DNA of 64,000 nucleotides, taken from assembly GCF_003967195.1 (NCBI RefSeq), contig NZ_AP018725.1, positions 1,364,001 through 1,428,000 of the forward strand. Reading direction: 5' to 3'. The notes under the pieces are model-generated. The model saw nothing but the letters and a program-made list of their open reading frames with translations, made no database searches and was not told the origin of the DNA. Every line of letters starts with the position of its first letter. Position 1 is the stretch's first letter. Position numbers and translations under genes: made by a program. The DNA is from Sulfuriflexus mobilis (lineage in GTDB: Bacteria > Pseudomonadota > Gammaproteobacteria > AKS1). Shown in pieces: positions 55,207 through 64,000 of the stretch.

Positions 55207-57197
55207 TCCCGGAACTCGGTCACTTCGCCTTGATCCTGGCGTTGTCGATGGCACTGGTGCAGGCGGTCGTTCCCCTCGTTGGTGCCGCCCGCGGGTTATC
55301 GGGCTGGATTGCCGTGGCCCGACCCGCGGCCCGCGCCCAGTTGCTGTGCCTGGTCATCGCCTTTGCCTGCCTCACCTCTGCCTTCATTGGCAATGATTTT
55401 TCCGTGTTGTATGTGACGCGCAATTCTAATACCGACCTGCCGTTGCTGTACCGCATCGCCGCCGTTTGGGGTGCCCATGAAGGTTCGTTGTTATTGTGGG
55501 CCCTGGTGCTGGCGATGTGGAGCGGCGCGGTGACGGTGTTCAGCCGTAGTGTGCCGGAGACCATGGTGGCACGGGTCCTCGGTGTGATGGGGCTGGTCAG
55601 CGTGGGTTTCCTGTTGTTCATGTTGTTCACCTCGAATCCTTTTGAGCGCCAGTTCCCGATACCGCTGCAAGGTCGTGACCTGAATCCGTTGTTGCAGGAC
55701 TTCGGCCTGGCGATCCATCCGCCCATGCTGTACATGGGTTATGTCGGTTTCTCGGTAGCGTTTGCATTTGCCATTGCGGCCCTGCTCGGTGGCCACCTGG
55801 ATGCGGCCTGGGCGCGCTGGTCACGGCCGTGGACGAGTATCGCCTGGGTGTTTCTCACCGGCGGTATCGCCCTGGGCAGCTGGTGGGCCTATTACGAACT
55901 GGGTTGGGGTGGCTGGTGGTTCTGGGACCCGGTAGAAAATGCCTCCTTTATGCCGTGGCTGGTGGGAACAGCGTTGATGCATTCCCTGGCGGCGACTGAA
56001 AAACGCGGCACCTTCAAGGCGTGGACCGTGTTGCTGGCTATTTTCGCCTTTTCACTAAGCCTGCTGGGGACCTTCCTGGTGCGTTCCGGTGTGCTCACCT
56101 CGGTGCATGCCTTTGCCACTGATCCGAAACGCGGCGTCTTCATCCTGCTGTTCCTCGGCGTGGTGGTGGGTGGGTCACTGGCCTTGTATGCCTGGCGCGC
56201 GCCGCAGATACGCAGTACTGCGCACTTCGAACTCGTCTCACGCGAGACCGGTCTGCTACTCAACAACGTCCTGTTGGTGGTCGTGGCCGCGAGTATTTTG
56301 TTGGGCACGCTCTATCCGCTGGTCATCGATGCCCTGGGGATCGGCAAGATCTCGGTGGGACCACCGTACTTCAACAGTGTGTTCGTGCCGCTGACCATCC
56401 CGCTGGCACTGCTGGTGGGTGTCGGTGCGCTGGCGCGCTGGAAACAGGACAGTCTCAAGAGCCTGTTGTGGCGACTGCGTTACGTCTTCGGTGCCAGCCT
56501 GATCATCGGTGTGCTGTTTCCGCTGTTGTTCATGTCCCATGTGCTCTGGCAGGCGATGCTGGGCATGGTGCTGGCAGCGTGGGTGAGCCTGTCCACACTA
56601 TATGGTCTGGTGGATCGGGTAGCCAATAAGCCGCATCCGTGGCGGGCGTTGCGGTCGGTGCCGCGGGGATTTTATGGCATGAGCCTGGCGCACCTTGGCA
56701 TTGCCGTGTTCACTGTCGGCGTGACCCTCACCAGTCTCTATAGCGATGAACAGGATGTGCGCCTGGCGCCGGGTGAGGGGTATGAACTCGGCGGCTATCG
56801 TTTCCAGTTCGATGGCGTGAAACGTGTCAATGGCCCCAACTACCTTGCCAACGAAGGCCAGCTGAGCGTGACCCGCAATGGTGAGCAGGTGGCTGTCTTG
56901 ACGCCACAGAAACGTTTTTATGGCACCTCAACCAACCCCATGACCGAGGCGGCCATTGATGCCGGTCTTACCCGCGACCTGTTTGTTGCGCTGGGCGAAC
57001 CGCTCGGCAAGGAGGGCGCCTGGAGTGTGCGTCTATATCACAAGCCTTACATCCGCTGGATTTGGCTTGGTGCCGTATTCATGTCACTGGGTGGGCTGCT
57101 GGCGGCCACCGATAGACGTTACCGGTTGGCGGCGCGGCGCAGCCGCGACGACGCCCGCGTGACAGGTAGTGGCGCTGGCCTGGGGGCAACGTCATGA
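55203..57197 (+). CDS. ccmF: Cytochrome c heme lyase subunit CcmF
   Basis: 664 residues with many TM helices and the WWD heme-binding motif GWGGWWFWDPVENASFMPWL. Attaches heme to apocytochrome c with CcmH/CcmI. Overlaps ccmE and ccmG. Confidence 0.96.
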   Translation: MIPELGHFALILALSMALVQAVVPLVGAARGLSGWIAVARPAARAQLLCLVIAFACLTSAFIGNDFSVLYVTRNSNTDLPLLYRIAAVWGAHEGSLLLWALVLAMWSGAVTVFSRSVPETMVARVLGVMGLVSVGFLLFMLFTSNPFERQFPIPLQGRDLNPLLQDFGLAIHPPMLYMGYVGFSVAFAFAIAALLGGHLDAAWARWSRPWTSIAWVFLTGGIALGSWWAYYELGWGGWWFWDPVENASFMPWLVGTALMHSLAATEKRGTFKAWTVLLAIFAFSLSLLGTFLVRSGVLTSVHAFATDPKRGVFILLFLGVVVGGSLALYAWRAPQIRSTAHFELVSRETGLLLNNVLLVVVAASILLGTLYPLVIDALGIGKISVGPPYFNSVFVPLTIPLALLVGVGALARWKQDSLKSLLWRLRYVFGASLIIGVLFPLLFMSHVLWQAMLGMVLAAWVSLSTLYGLVDRVANKPHPWRALRSVPRGFYGMSLAHLGIAVFTVGVTLTSLYSDEQDVRLAPGEGYELGGYRFQFDGVKRVNGPNYLANEGQLSVTRNGEQVAVLTPQKRFYGTSTNPMTEAAIDAGLTRDLFVALGEPLGKEGAWSVRLYHKPYIRWIWLGAVFMSLGGLLAATDRRYRLAARRSRDDARVTGSGAGLGATS

Positions 57198-57727
57198 CAC
57201 GTTATCTTCTGCCACTGGGTATTTTTATTGGCCTGGTTGTGTTGCTGGCGGCGGGACTGACCCTTAACCCGCGATATGTGCCATCACCACTTATCGATAA
57301 ACCCGCGCCGGTCTTCAGTTTGCCGCAGTTGCACAGGCCGGACCAGAGCATTAGTCCGGCGGATATGTTGGGCAAGGTATGGTTGCTGAATGTGTGGGCC
57401 TCTTGGTGTGTGGCCTGTCGCGCCGAGCATCCACTGATGAATGAACTGGCGCGCAGCGGTGAGGTGGCGATCATCGGCCTGAATTATAAAGACCGCCCGG
57501 AGGCCGCATTGCAATGGCTCAGGCAGTTGGACAATCCCTATCGCATCAGCGCAGTGGACGAGGCGGGTCGAGCCGGTATCGATTGGGGTGTGTACGGCGT
57601 GCCGGAAACCTTCGTCGTCGATAAACAGGGCATTATTCGTTACAAGCATGTTGGCCCAGTGGAGAAAAAAGACTTAGAAGAGACGATCCTGCCACTGGTG
57701 CGGCAACTGGTGCAGAAACCCGCATGA
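57194..57727 (+). CDS. ccmG: Periplasmic thioredoxin CcmG/DsbE
   Basis: 177 residues. N-terminal TM anchor, then thioredoxin fold with WASWCVACRAEHP (CxxC) and GVYGVPETFVVD (cis-Pro). Reduces apocytochrome c cysteines. Overlaps both neighbours. Confidence 0.95.
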   Translation: MTRYLLPLGIFIGLVVLLAAGLTLNPRYVPSPLIDKPAPVFSLPQLHRPDQSISPADMLGKVWLLNVWASWCVACRAEHPLMNELARSGEVAIIGLNYKDRPEAALQWLRQLDNPYRISAVDEAGRAGIDWGVYGVPETFVVDKQGIIRYKHVGPVEKKDLEETILPLVRQLVQKPA

Positions 57728-58185
57728 GACGGATACTGACAACTGCGTTGTTGTTTGTGAGCCTGCTGCTGCAGGCCGGCGTTGAGGTGCAGCACTTCGA
57801 TACCCCGGAACAGGAAGCGCGCTACAAGACCCTGATCAACGAACTGCGTTGCCTGGTCTGCCAAAACCAGAACCTGGCGGACTCCAATGCCGAACTGGCA
57901 CAAGACCTGCGCCGGCAAACCTACGAGATGATCATCAAGGGTGACGCGGACGAGGAGATTGTCGGTTACATGGTGGCCCGCTATGGTGATTTTGTATTAT
58001 ACCGACCACCGTTTAAACGCAGCACCGCGTTGTTGTGGGCTGGGCCATTCATTCTTCTCTTCATTGGTCTGACAATCGTGTTCTTGTTTATCCGCCGTCG
58101 TAATCGGGAAGATGTGCCGCCGCTGAGTGAAGCGCAACGGCAACGGACTCGGCGCTTGCTTGAGGCGGGGGATAAAGACCAATGA
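57724..58185 (+). CDS. ccmH: Cytochrome c-type biogenesis protein CcmH
   Basis: 153 residues. Signal peptide, then the redox LRCLVCQNQNLADSNAELA motif, then a C-terminal TM helix (LLWAGPFILLFIGLTIVFLF). This is the short CcmH; the CcmI function is a separate gene. Confidence 0.95.
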   Translation: MRRILTTALLFVSLLLQAGVEVQHFDTPEQEARYKTLINELRCLVCQNQNLADSNAELAQDLRRQTYEMIIKGDADEEIVGYMVARYGDFVLYRPPFKRSTALLWAGPFILLFIGLTIVFLFIRRRNREDVPPLSEAQRQRTRRLLEAGDKDQ

Positions 58186-59429
58186 TCAGCTTCTGGATGA
58201 TTGCCATTACGCTAATGGTCGTGGTGTTGGCATGGCTGGCGCCTGCCCTGTTGGGGCGTCGCCATGCGCCGGAAGGGGATCGTAATGAACAAAATGTGCG
58301 CATCGCCCGCGAACGCCTGCGCGAACTGGAAGCGGATCTGCACAGTGGTGCGATCACCGCGGTGCAGTTTGATCAATCCCGCAACGAACTTGAGTTGGCG
58401 CTACTGACGGATGTCTCCGTGGATAGCGCGCAGGTTGTAAACAAGCAGACTGGCAGTGAGCCCTGGGCCATTGCCCTGTTGATATTGATAGTGCCGATAC
58501 TCTCCGCGTCCCTGTATCTGTACCTGGGCCACCCTGCCGCATTGCGTGGCGACAGCGCTTCAGACAAGGCGCAGCTGCCTGCAGATCATGTGGCGGCCGT
58601 GGGGACTGACGAACTGCCTAGCATGCAGGATATGCTGGCAAGACTGCAGACCCGGCTGGAACAACAGCCGGACGATGCCGAGGGCTGGTTTACCCTCGGT
58701 CGCACCTATATGACCATGGGGCGTTACCCCGAGGCCGCCGAGGCGCTGGAGACAGTGCATCGACTGGTGGGCGACCATCCTTCGGTGCTGTTGTCCTATG
58801 CCAATGCCCTGGTTATGAGCAATGGCGGGCGTCTCACCGGCAAAGCGTTTGCACTCATCCAGAAGGTTTTGCAGGCGACACCTGATGACCCTACCGCGCT
58901 ATGGCTGGCGGGCATCGGTTACGAAGAGCAGGGCGATTATGCCGCCGCAGTGCATCACTGGAAGCGCCTGCAAGCCTTGCTGGTGGATGAGGATGTCGAA
59001 TCGCAGACGGAGGTTCGGCAACGTATCGCCGGCGCCGAAGAAAAACGGGACCGTAAGTTGAACGTTGGGGGGGCGGCGCCTGCCGCAAGGCTGACGGTGA
59101 GGGTGTCACTGGACCCGGCACTACAGGACAGGGTCCGGCCCACGGATACACTGTTTGTGTTTGCCCGCGCCATGCAGGGGTCACCCATGCCACTGGCGGT
59201 GGTGCGTAAACAGGTACGCGATTTGCCCCTCGAGGTGACGCTGGATGATGCCATGGCCATGATGCCGAGCATGAGGCTGTCGAGATTCTCCGAGGTGCTG
59301 GTGGGGGCACGTATTTCCAAAAGTGGTAACGCCATGGTGCAAAGCGGTGACTTGAGTGGTGAGATCGGTGCTGTTTCCATTACCCGCACGTCACCGGTAC
59401 TGGTCGTCATCAATGCAGAGCAACCCTGA
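58182..59429 (+). CDS. ccmI: Cytochrome c-type biogenesis protein CcmI
   Basis: 415 residues: two TM helices (about 5-22 and 92-112), then TPR repeats (about 150-290; EGWFTLGRTYMTMGRYPEAAEAL) and a C-terminal periplasmic beta-rich domain that holds apocytochrome. Overlaps ccmH (ATGA). Last gene of the ccm run. Confidence 0.93.
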   Translation: MISFWMIAITLMVVVLAWLAPALLGRRHAPEGDRNEQNVRIARERLRELEADLHSGAITAVQFDQSRNELELALLTDVSVDSAQVVNKQTGSEPWAIALLILIVPILSASLYLYLGHPAALRGDSASDKAQLPADHVAAVGTDELPSMQDMLARLQTRLEQQPDDAEGWFTLGRTYMTMGRYPEAAEALETVHRLVGDHPSVLLSYANALVMSNGGRLTGKAFALIQKVLQATPDDPTALWLAGIGYEEQGDYAAAVHHWKRLQALLVDEDVESQTEVRQRIAGAEEKRDRKLNVGGAAPAARLTVRVSLDPALQDRVRPTDTLFVFARAMQGSPMPLAVVRKQVRDLPLEVTLDDAMAMMPSMRLSRFSEVLVGARISKSGNAMVQSGDLSGEIGAVSITRTSPVLVVINAEQP

Positions 59430-59516
59430 TGCGGGTCGTTGGGGGAGCTGTACTACTATCCGGGGGATCAAATACGTGACTGACCGGGCCTAAGGACCTA
59501 GAATCCGCTACAGGGA

Positions 59517-59522
59517 TATAAT
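59517..59522 (+). promoter_or_regulatory. Putative -10 of the RimK cluster
   Basis: TATAAT, 33 bases before the ATG of the RimB-like gene, in the 125-base gap after ccmI. The -35 is poor, so confidence is limited. Confidence 0.35.
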
Positions 59523-59554
59523 AACCGTTCCGACTTTGACGGGGTAATAAGGCT

Positions 59555-59995
59555 ATGCACAGAGAAAAAAAAATGCTCGGTTGGCGCGAGTGGGTATCAT
59601 TACCTGAGCTGGGGGTCCCGGCGATCAAGGCCAAGGTCGATACCGGGGCAAGAAGTTCGGCCCTGCATGCCTATTTTGTGGAACCCTACCATGAAGATGG
59701 TGTGTTAATGGTGAAGTTTGGCCTGCACCCTGAACAGGACAGCACGGATACTGAAATACTATGCACGGCAAGGGTAAAAGATGAACGCATGGTCACCGAT
59801 TCAGGTGGGCGTAGTGAGCATCGTTATGTCATCGAAACCATGATAAGTCTCGGTGATGAGAGCTGGCAGGCTGAGATGACCCTGACCAATCGTGATACAA
59901 TGGGCTTCAGGATGTTACTAGGACGTACGGCGATGGCGAAACGTTATATTGTCGATCCCCATGCCTCTTATCTTGAAGGTAAAAAAATAAAATAA
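59555..59995 (+). CDS. RimB-like retropepsin-fold (ATP-dependent zinc protease family) protein
   Basis: 146 residues with KAKVDTGARSSALHA, the aspartyl-protease-like DTG motif of the DUF785 family, and GFRMLLGRTAMAK near the end. In Pseudomonas rimABK the homologue RimB acts with RimK on ribosomal protein S6 modification. It leads the cluster and lies 81 bases before rimK. Confidence 0.88.
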   Translation: MHREKKMLGWREWVSLPELGVPAIKAKVDTGARSSALHAYFVEPYHEDGVLMVKFGLHPEQDSTDTEILCTARVKDERMVTDSGGRSEHRYVIETMISLGDESWQAEMTLTNRDTMGFRMLLGRTAMAKRYIVDPHASYLEGKKIK

Positions 59996-60076
59996 CCTAG
60001 TACCCCGTTTGTTCTTTGTTAAACTGTTCGTTAAAACTAATAACGTATCCGGAAAATAACTGGCCAGGTATTAATT

Positions 60077-60982
60077 ATGAAAATCGCAATCTTATCCAGA
60101 AATAAAAAACTCTATTCCACCCGTCGCCTCATCGAAGCAGCAGAGGCACTGGGCCACGAGGTCATGGTCGCCGATACCCTGCATTGTTATATGGATATTA
60201 CCTCGAACAAACCTACGGTTCAGTACAAGGGGGAGGAACTGAATGATTACGATGCAGTGATCCCGCGGATCGGTGCATCGATTACCTTCTATGGTACGGC
60301 GGTACTGCGCCAGTTTGAGATGATGGGGGTCTACCCCTTAAACGAATCCGTGGCGATCTCGCGCTCACGTGACAAGTTGCGCTCCCTGCAACTGCTGTCG
60401 CGCAAGGGTATCGGCCTGCCGGTAACGGGGTTTTGCCACGCACCCGATAATATCCAGGACCTGATCAAACTGGTTGGCGGTGCACCGTTGGTGATTAAAT
60501 TGCTCGAAGGTACACAGGGTATTGGTGTGGTACTGGCGGAGACCCACAAGGCAGCGGAGAGTGTCATCGAGGCCTTTATGGGACTGAAGGCCAATATCAT
60601 GGTGCAGGAATATATCAAGGAGGCCGGTGGTGCCGATATCCGTTGTCTGGTTATCGGTGACAAGGTCGTCGCGGCCATGAAGCGCCAGGCCCAGGAAGGG
60701 GAATTTCGTTCCAACCTGCATCGTGGTGGTTCGGCCGAGGTGATCAAGTTGACCCCGGAAGAACGATCCACTGCAGTTCGTTCAGCCAGGATCATGGGTT
60801 TGAATGTCGCCGGTGTAGATATCCTGCGTTCCAACCACGGGCCGGTCGTGATGGAGGTAAATTCCTCACCGGGCCTGCGCGGCATCGAGGAGGCCACCGG
60901 TAAGGATGTGGCAGGTATGATCATCAAGTTTATCGAAAAGCAGGCCAAGCCCTATAAGACCCAGACACGCGGTAAGGGATAA
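60077..60982 (+). CDS. rimK: RimK-type alpha-L-glutamate ligase
   Basis: 301 residues, ATP-grasp fold: [77 protein letters not shown] and [14 protein letters not shown]. RimK adds glutamates to the C-terminus of ribosomal protein S6. Stops directly before the next ATG. Confidence 0.95.
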   Translation: MKIAILSRNKKLYSTRRLIEAAEALGHEVMVADTLHCYMDITSNKPTVQYKGEELNDYDAVIPRIGASITFYGTAVLRQFEMMGVYPLNESVAISRSRDKLRSLQLLSRKGIGLPVTGFCHAPDNIQDLIKLVGGAPLVIKLLEGTQGIGVVLAETHKAAESVIEAFMGLKANIMVQEYIKEAGGADIRCLVIGDKVVAAMKRQAQEGEFRSNLHRGGSAEVIKLTPEERSTAVRSARIMGLNVAGVDILRSNHGPVVMEVNSSPGLRGIEEATGKDVAGMIIKFIEKQAKPYKTQTRGKG

Positions 60983-62032
60983 ATGAGCGATAATCGTATT
61001 ACCATCAATGGCATCACAGTGCTGCCCGGGCAGCATAAGACTATCGACTTGCCATTGGGTACCTTGTATACGCATAGTCCATTGACGATGCCGGTGCGCG
61101 TGGTTTGTGGCAAAAAGCCCGGGCCGAAGCTTTTTGTCAGCGCCGCCATTCATGGCGACGAGTTGAACGGCGTTGAGATCATTCGTCGTCTGTTAAAATC
61201 TTCTTCCCTGAAACGTCTGCGGGGGGTATTGATTGCCATCCCTGTGGTCAATGTGCATGGCTTGTTACATCATTCTCGCTACCTGCCTGACCGGCGTGAT
61301 CTGAATCGCAGTTTTCCGGGCAGTAACAGCGGTTCACTGGCTGCACGTATGGCACATATTTTCATGCAACAGATCGTAAACCAGTGTGATTACGGTATTG
61401 ACCTGCATACCGGCGCCATTCATCGCAGCAACCTGCCGCAAATCCGGGCCAACCTTGATGATGAGGAAACGGCGCGCCTGGCCAAGACCTTTGGCGTGCC
61501 GGTACTCCTGAATTCCGACCTGCGTGACGGCTCTTTGCGTGAAGTGAGTGCGGCAGGTGGTACGCCGATCCTGTTATACGAAGGTGGTGAAGCCTTGCGT
61601 TTTGACGAGGTTTCGATCCGGGCAGGAGAAAAGGGTATCAGGAATGTTATGCGCGAGTTATCCATGCTGCCGCCGAGCAAATCCAAGAAAAAACCTCTCA
61701 AGTCAGTCGTGGCGCGTTCCAGTAGCTGGGCACGGGCCCAGATCAGTGGTGTGTTTCGTGCCGTGGTACCACTGGGGGCGCACATTACCGAGGAAACCGT
61801 GCTGGGTGTGATCGCGGACCCCTTTGGTGATAACGAATGGGAAGTGCGTGCCAATTATGAAGGCATTGTGATCGGCAGGAATAACCTGCCTCTGGTATAC
61901 GATGGCGATGCCCTGTTCCATATAGCGCGTTTCAAGGAGGCTGGTTCGGTAGCCGAGAAAATCGACAATTTCCATGTAGACTTTCAAGCTGAAATCTTTG
62001 ATAGCCCGGACATGGAATCTCCGATCATCTAA
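60983..62032 (+). CDS. Succinylglutamate desuccinylase/aspartoacylase-family zinc hydrolase
   Basis: 349 residues. Zinc motifs HGDELNG and DLHTG, DRRDLNRSFPG, and the catalytic glutamate in LYEGGE; the C-terminal domain is beta-rich. Such proteins are often next to rimK and may remove residues added by it, or act on a small acyl amino acid; not shown. No gap to rimK. Confidence 0.9.
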   Translation: MSDNRITINGITVLPGQHKTIDLPLGTLYTHSPLTMPVRVVCGKKPGPKLFVSAAIHGDELNGVEIIRRLLKSSSLKRLRGVLIAIPVVNVHGLLHHSRYLPDRRDLNRSFPGSNSGSLAARMAHIFMQQIVNQCDYGIDLHTGAIHRSNLPQIRANLDDEETARLAKTFGVPVLLNSDLRDGSLREVSAAGGTPILLYEGGEALRFDEVSIRAGEKGIRNVMRELSMLPPSKSKKKPLKSVVARSSSWARAQISGVFRAVVPLGAHITEETVLGVIADPFGDNEWEVRANYEGIVIGRNNLPLVYDGDALFHIARFKEAGSVAEKIDNFHVDFQAEIFDSPDMESPII

Positions 62033-62118
62033 GCCCCTTAGCAGTGGGTGATTTTTGCTTGCCAGCCATGGCGGATTGGAGTAAATAGTCAGCCCTAGTG
62101 TGCAGACATGAAGAGTAG

Positions 62119-62985
62119 GTGGCCTTGAGCGTTGACATTGATTTATTAAAGACCTTTCTGGAAGTCAACCGGACTCGTCATTTCGGTAGGGCTTCAGAAA
62201 ACCTGTTTGTCACCCAGTCGACGGTCAGTTCCCGTATCAAGCTTCTTGAAGAGGCCGTTGGCACCGCACTGTTTACGCGTACCCGCAATGACATTCAACT
62301 GACGGCGGCAGGCCAACGCCTGATCAGGCATGCAGAAAGTATGATCACGATCTGGAACCAGGCGCGACAGCAAATAGCCGTTGATGACGAAGACAAGATC
62401 CCCCTTACTATCGCCGGTATGCCCAGTCTCTGGGATATTGCCTTACAGGGCTGGTTGCACAAGTTATATGCCGAATATCGGCAGCTTGCACTGAGCGCGG
62501 AGGCGATCAGTAATGAGATGGTTAATCGTCGTCTCATGGAAGGTACTCTGGATATTGCCTTTACCTTTGATCCGGTAGTCTTAACGGGCATACAGAGTGT
62601 CGAGATCATGCACATCCCGCTGGTGATGGTCTCAACCAGGCCCGATCTGGATCTGCAGGCAGCTGTCAGGCGTGACTATGTACTCGTCGATTGGGGCACA
62701 ACCTTTGCCGGCATTCATGCCCGTAACTTTAGCGACATGTCGACCCCATCATTGCGCACGGGTCTCGGGCGGCTGGCGCTGGACTTTATCCTTGAGTGTG
62801 GAGGGACGGCCTATCTGGCGGAGCCGATGGTCGATGTGCATATTCGGCAAGGTCATTTACACAAGGTGGTGGATGCCCCGGTGATTGAAAGGCCAGCCTA
62901 TGCCTGTTTCCCTGAGGCTTCAGAAAAACAGGCATTGGTCATGAAGCTATTGGCGGATTTTACAGCCAGCCACTCGCCCTCATAA
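62119..62985 (+). CDS. LysR-family regulator, HdfR-like
   Basis: 288 residues. N-terminal helix-turn-helix: DIDLLKTFLEVNRTRHFGRA ... TQSTVSSRIKLLEEAVG, close to HdfR. The rest is the ligand-binding domain. Start is a GTG at 62119 or TTG at 62125; neither has a strong ribosome site. It follows the aspartoacylase gene by 86 bases and may regulate the cluster. It overlaps the convergent gene by 6 bases. Confidence 0.9.
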   Translation: MALSVDIDLLKTFLEVNRTRHFGRASENLFVTQSTVSSRIKLLEEAVGTALFTRTRNDIQLTAAGQRLIRHAESMITIWNQARQQIAVDDEDKIPLTIAGMPSLWDIALQGWLHKLYAEYRQLALSAEAISNEMVNRRLMEGTLDIAFTFDPVVLTGIQSVEIMHIPLVMVSTRPDLDLQAAVRRDYVLVDWGTTFAGIHARNFSDMSTPSLRTGLGRLALDFILECGGTAYLAEPMVDVHIRQGHLHKVVDAPVIERPAYACFPEASEKQALVMKLLADFTASHSPS

Positions 62986-63150
62986 AAAGTCATCGAGTGC
63001 CAGGCGCAGGCGTTTCGCCTCGAGCAGGTCCTCTATCTTCCGGCGTATTTCCAGGCTACTGTGACTGGAGTGGTCTTTCTCATCGATATCCGTATTTATC
63101 TCGGTGTCGGTTACCGAATCATCCTCATCAAAATCATTGAGCTTGGCCAT
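62980..63150 (-). CDS. PA3496-family small protein
   Basis: 56 residues: acidic start MAKLNDFDEDDSVTDTE, then SLEIRRKIEDLLEAKRLRLAL ending DDFL. The last 25 residues match the PA3496 family (once called putative envelope or regulatory). No signal peptide. Convergent with the LysR gene and overlapping its stop. Confidence 0.85.
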   Translation of the reverse strand: MAKLNDFDEDDSVTDTEINTDIDEKDHSSHSSLEIRRKIEDLLEAKRLRLALDDFL

Positions 63151-63330
63151 AGGACTTTTACCTCGCTATCTCTCAGTTAAGGGTTTACGTGCATGGCATT
63201 GTCGTTAATCTGGACCGGATAACAAATTAAGTTATCGATGTTCACAATCGAAATTTTCAATTAATTCCAGTCGGTAAGAGAATTTGCTTTTTCAATCGTA
63301 CGGCGCAGATTTTTTTGTTATACAAGGACA

Positions 63331-63403
63331 CCTCTATATCCTAAGTTCCTTGTGGCGGTATTTGGCCGCCATACTTTACCCAGCCGCGGGCGGGATATAG
63401 AGG
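63331..63403 (+). promoter_or_regulatory. 5' leader that can pair with the ribosome-binding region
   Basis: CCTCTATATCC (63331-63341) is the exact complement of GGATATAGAGG (63393-63403), and the second arm runs into the GAGGAG ribosome site of the small secreted protein gene. A smaller stem, TGGCGG with CCGCCA (63353-63371), is nested between. Pairing would partly hide the ribosome site, as in a thermometer or other riboregulator. The rest of the 63151-63411 gap has GATAAC ... GTTATC (63218-63236), a weak inverted repeat. Confidence 0.45.
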
Positions 63404-63411
63404 AGAAGGAA

Positions 63412-63615
63412 ATGAAATTACAGGTGGCATTATTGACAGCGGCATTGGTCTTATCCGGGCCGTTAGCCGCAGAAGAACAGGCAGAGGGCAGTAATGCCGA
63501 ACAATTGGCGGCATGCACCCAGCTGGCAGAAGAAAATGGCTTGCAGGGCGAAGACCTGCAAAGCTTTATGTCTGAATGTGTTACCGCAGACAGCCGCAAG
63601 GAAAGCGACGCCTGA
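63412..63615 (+). CDS. Small secreted cysteine-containing protein
   Basis: 67 residues from the ATG at 63412 with AAGGAA 3 bases and GGAG about 6 bases upstream; the frame opens at 63352 in a region predicted as leader. Signal peptide cleaved after LAAEE-type site (about residue 20). Mature part EQLAACTQLAEENGLQGEDL ... SFMSECV has two cysteines and is helical. No known function. Confidence 0.75.
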   Translation: MKLQVALLTAALVLSGPLAAEEQAEGSNAEQLAACTQLAEENGLQGEDLQSFMSECVTADSRKESDA

Positions 63616-63627
63616 TAGCACGCCGGT

Positions 63628-63654
63628 ACCGCCGTAGCGTCCTGCTACGGCGGT
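63628..63654. terminator. Strong hairpin after the small secreted protein gene
   Basis: An 11-bp perfect stem, ACCGCCGTAGC with GCTACGGCGGT, and a 5-base loop begin 13 bases after the stop. No T-run follows, so it may stabilise or end the transcript without being a canonical intrinsic terminator. Confidence 0.5.
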
Positions 63655-63736
63655 CCCACCACCCCTCAACAGGTATAGAACTTGTTAAAAACCTACATTC
63701 TATGTTTTCATGCACACAATGCATGGAGACGTATAG

Positions 63737-64000
63737 ATGTCGCTTGGCCCCCTGATGATAGATATTGCCGGTCTGGAGCTCGATACCCAGGACCGTAATC
63801 TATTAAAACACCCACTGGTTGGTGGTGTGATCCTGTTTGCACGCAATTTTGCGTCGACTGAACAGGTCAGTGAACTCGTCCGTAGCATCCATGCACTGCG
63901 CGAGACCCCCTTGCTGGTTGCCGTGGATCAGGAGGGCGGTCGTGTACAGCGTTTCCGTGAAGGTTTTACCCGCCTGCCACCGGTTGCCGACCTGGGAGAG
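63737..64000 (+). CDS. nagZ: Beta-N-acetylhexosaminidase NagZ (partial)
   Basis: 88 codons to the window end, in frame: [32 protein letters not shown] and [20 protein letters not shown], the substrate-binding start of NagZ. It removes GlcNAc from anhydromuropeptides in the cytoplasm during cell-wall recycling. The catalytic His/Asp pair lies beyond the window. Normal length is about 340 residues. Confidence 0.95.
   Translation, partial: MSLGPLMIDIAGLELDTQDRNLLKHPLVGGVILFARNFASTEQVSELVRSIHALRETPLLVAVDQEGGRVQRFREGFTRLPPVADLGE

Overview
The window reads as chromosomal DNA of a gammaproteobacterium. Support comes from gene content and order: yciB-yciI-bolA, PHP-yciO-trpS-scpA-scpB-rluB, a complete ccmABCDEFGHI operon, the mtaD / ubiG / gph(mupP) / yciK series, a PA3496-type small protein and nagZ. 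HpnC, HpnD and HpnE (squalene synthesis for hopanoids), a SulP transporter and FNR-like boxes would fit an environmental bacterium facing low oxygen, possibly a sulfur oxidiser; that last step is inference. No tRNA, rRNA or CRISPR array was seen.

Layout. 1-3520: two minus-strand anion transporters (SLC13 type, cut by the window edge, and SulP). 3690-11019: plus-strand ligA, a hibernation factor fused to a cold-shock domain, ahcY-pcm (methyl-cycle and protein repair), nfeD-slipin and a 36-residue membrane peptide. 11024-12280: a decayed REP-type transposase and two tandem lipoprotein genes. 12321-17890: a minus-strand pair encoding a CHASE2-class III nucleotide cyclase and a very large FecR-TPR-beta-barrel outer-membrane protein. 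17891-18372: an intergenic stretch built of diverged copies of sequences found 8-12 kb upstream. 18369-31434: a kinase-like ATPase, HD-GYP, a lipoprotein foldase, yciB-yciI-bolA, PHP-yciO, trpS, scpAB, rluB, a DNA glycosylase, an orphan Ycf46-type N-domain and a diguanylate cyclase. 31632-40697: minus-strand yciK, hpnEDC, rmuC, a hybrid histidine kinase, gph/mupP, ubiG and a cupin. 40832-46701: a plus-strand accessory block, visibly AT-rich from about 41.4 to 45.5 kb, carrying an attC-like integron recombination site and cassette-sized genes. 46746-52407: mtaD and, divergently, a translationally coupled operon of a CYTH protein, a peptide-binding lipoprotein, an L,D-transpeptidase and two permeases. 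52528-59429: cytochrome c maturation. 59555-64000: a RimK protein-modification cluster with a LysR regulator, a PA3496-type protein, a small secreted protein and the start of nagZ.

How parts work together. AhcY, Pcm and MtaD handle S-adenosylhomocysteine and related nucleosides. HpnC, HpnD and HpnE turn farnesyl diphosphate into squalene. CcmA-I build c-type cytochromes. The RimB-like protease, RimK and an aspartoacylase-family hydrolase probably add and trim residues on a protein target. Three cyclic-nucleotide enzymes (CHASE2 cyclase, HD-GYP, GGDEF) lie within about 16 kb. The most unusual material is the CHASE2 cyclase / FecR-TPR-barrel / twin lipoprotein locus and the mosaic duplication beside it.
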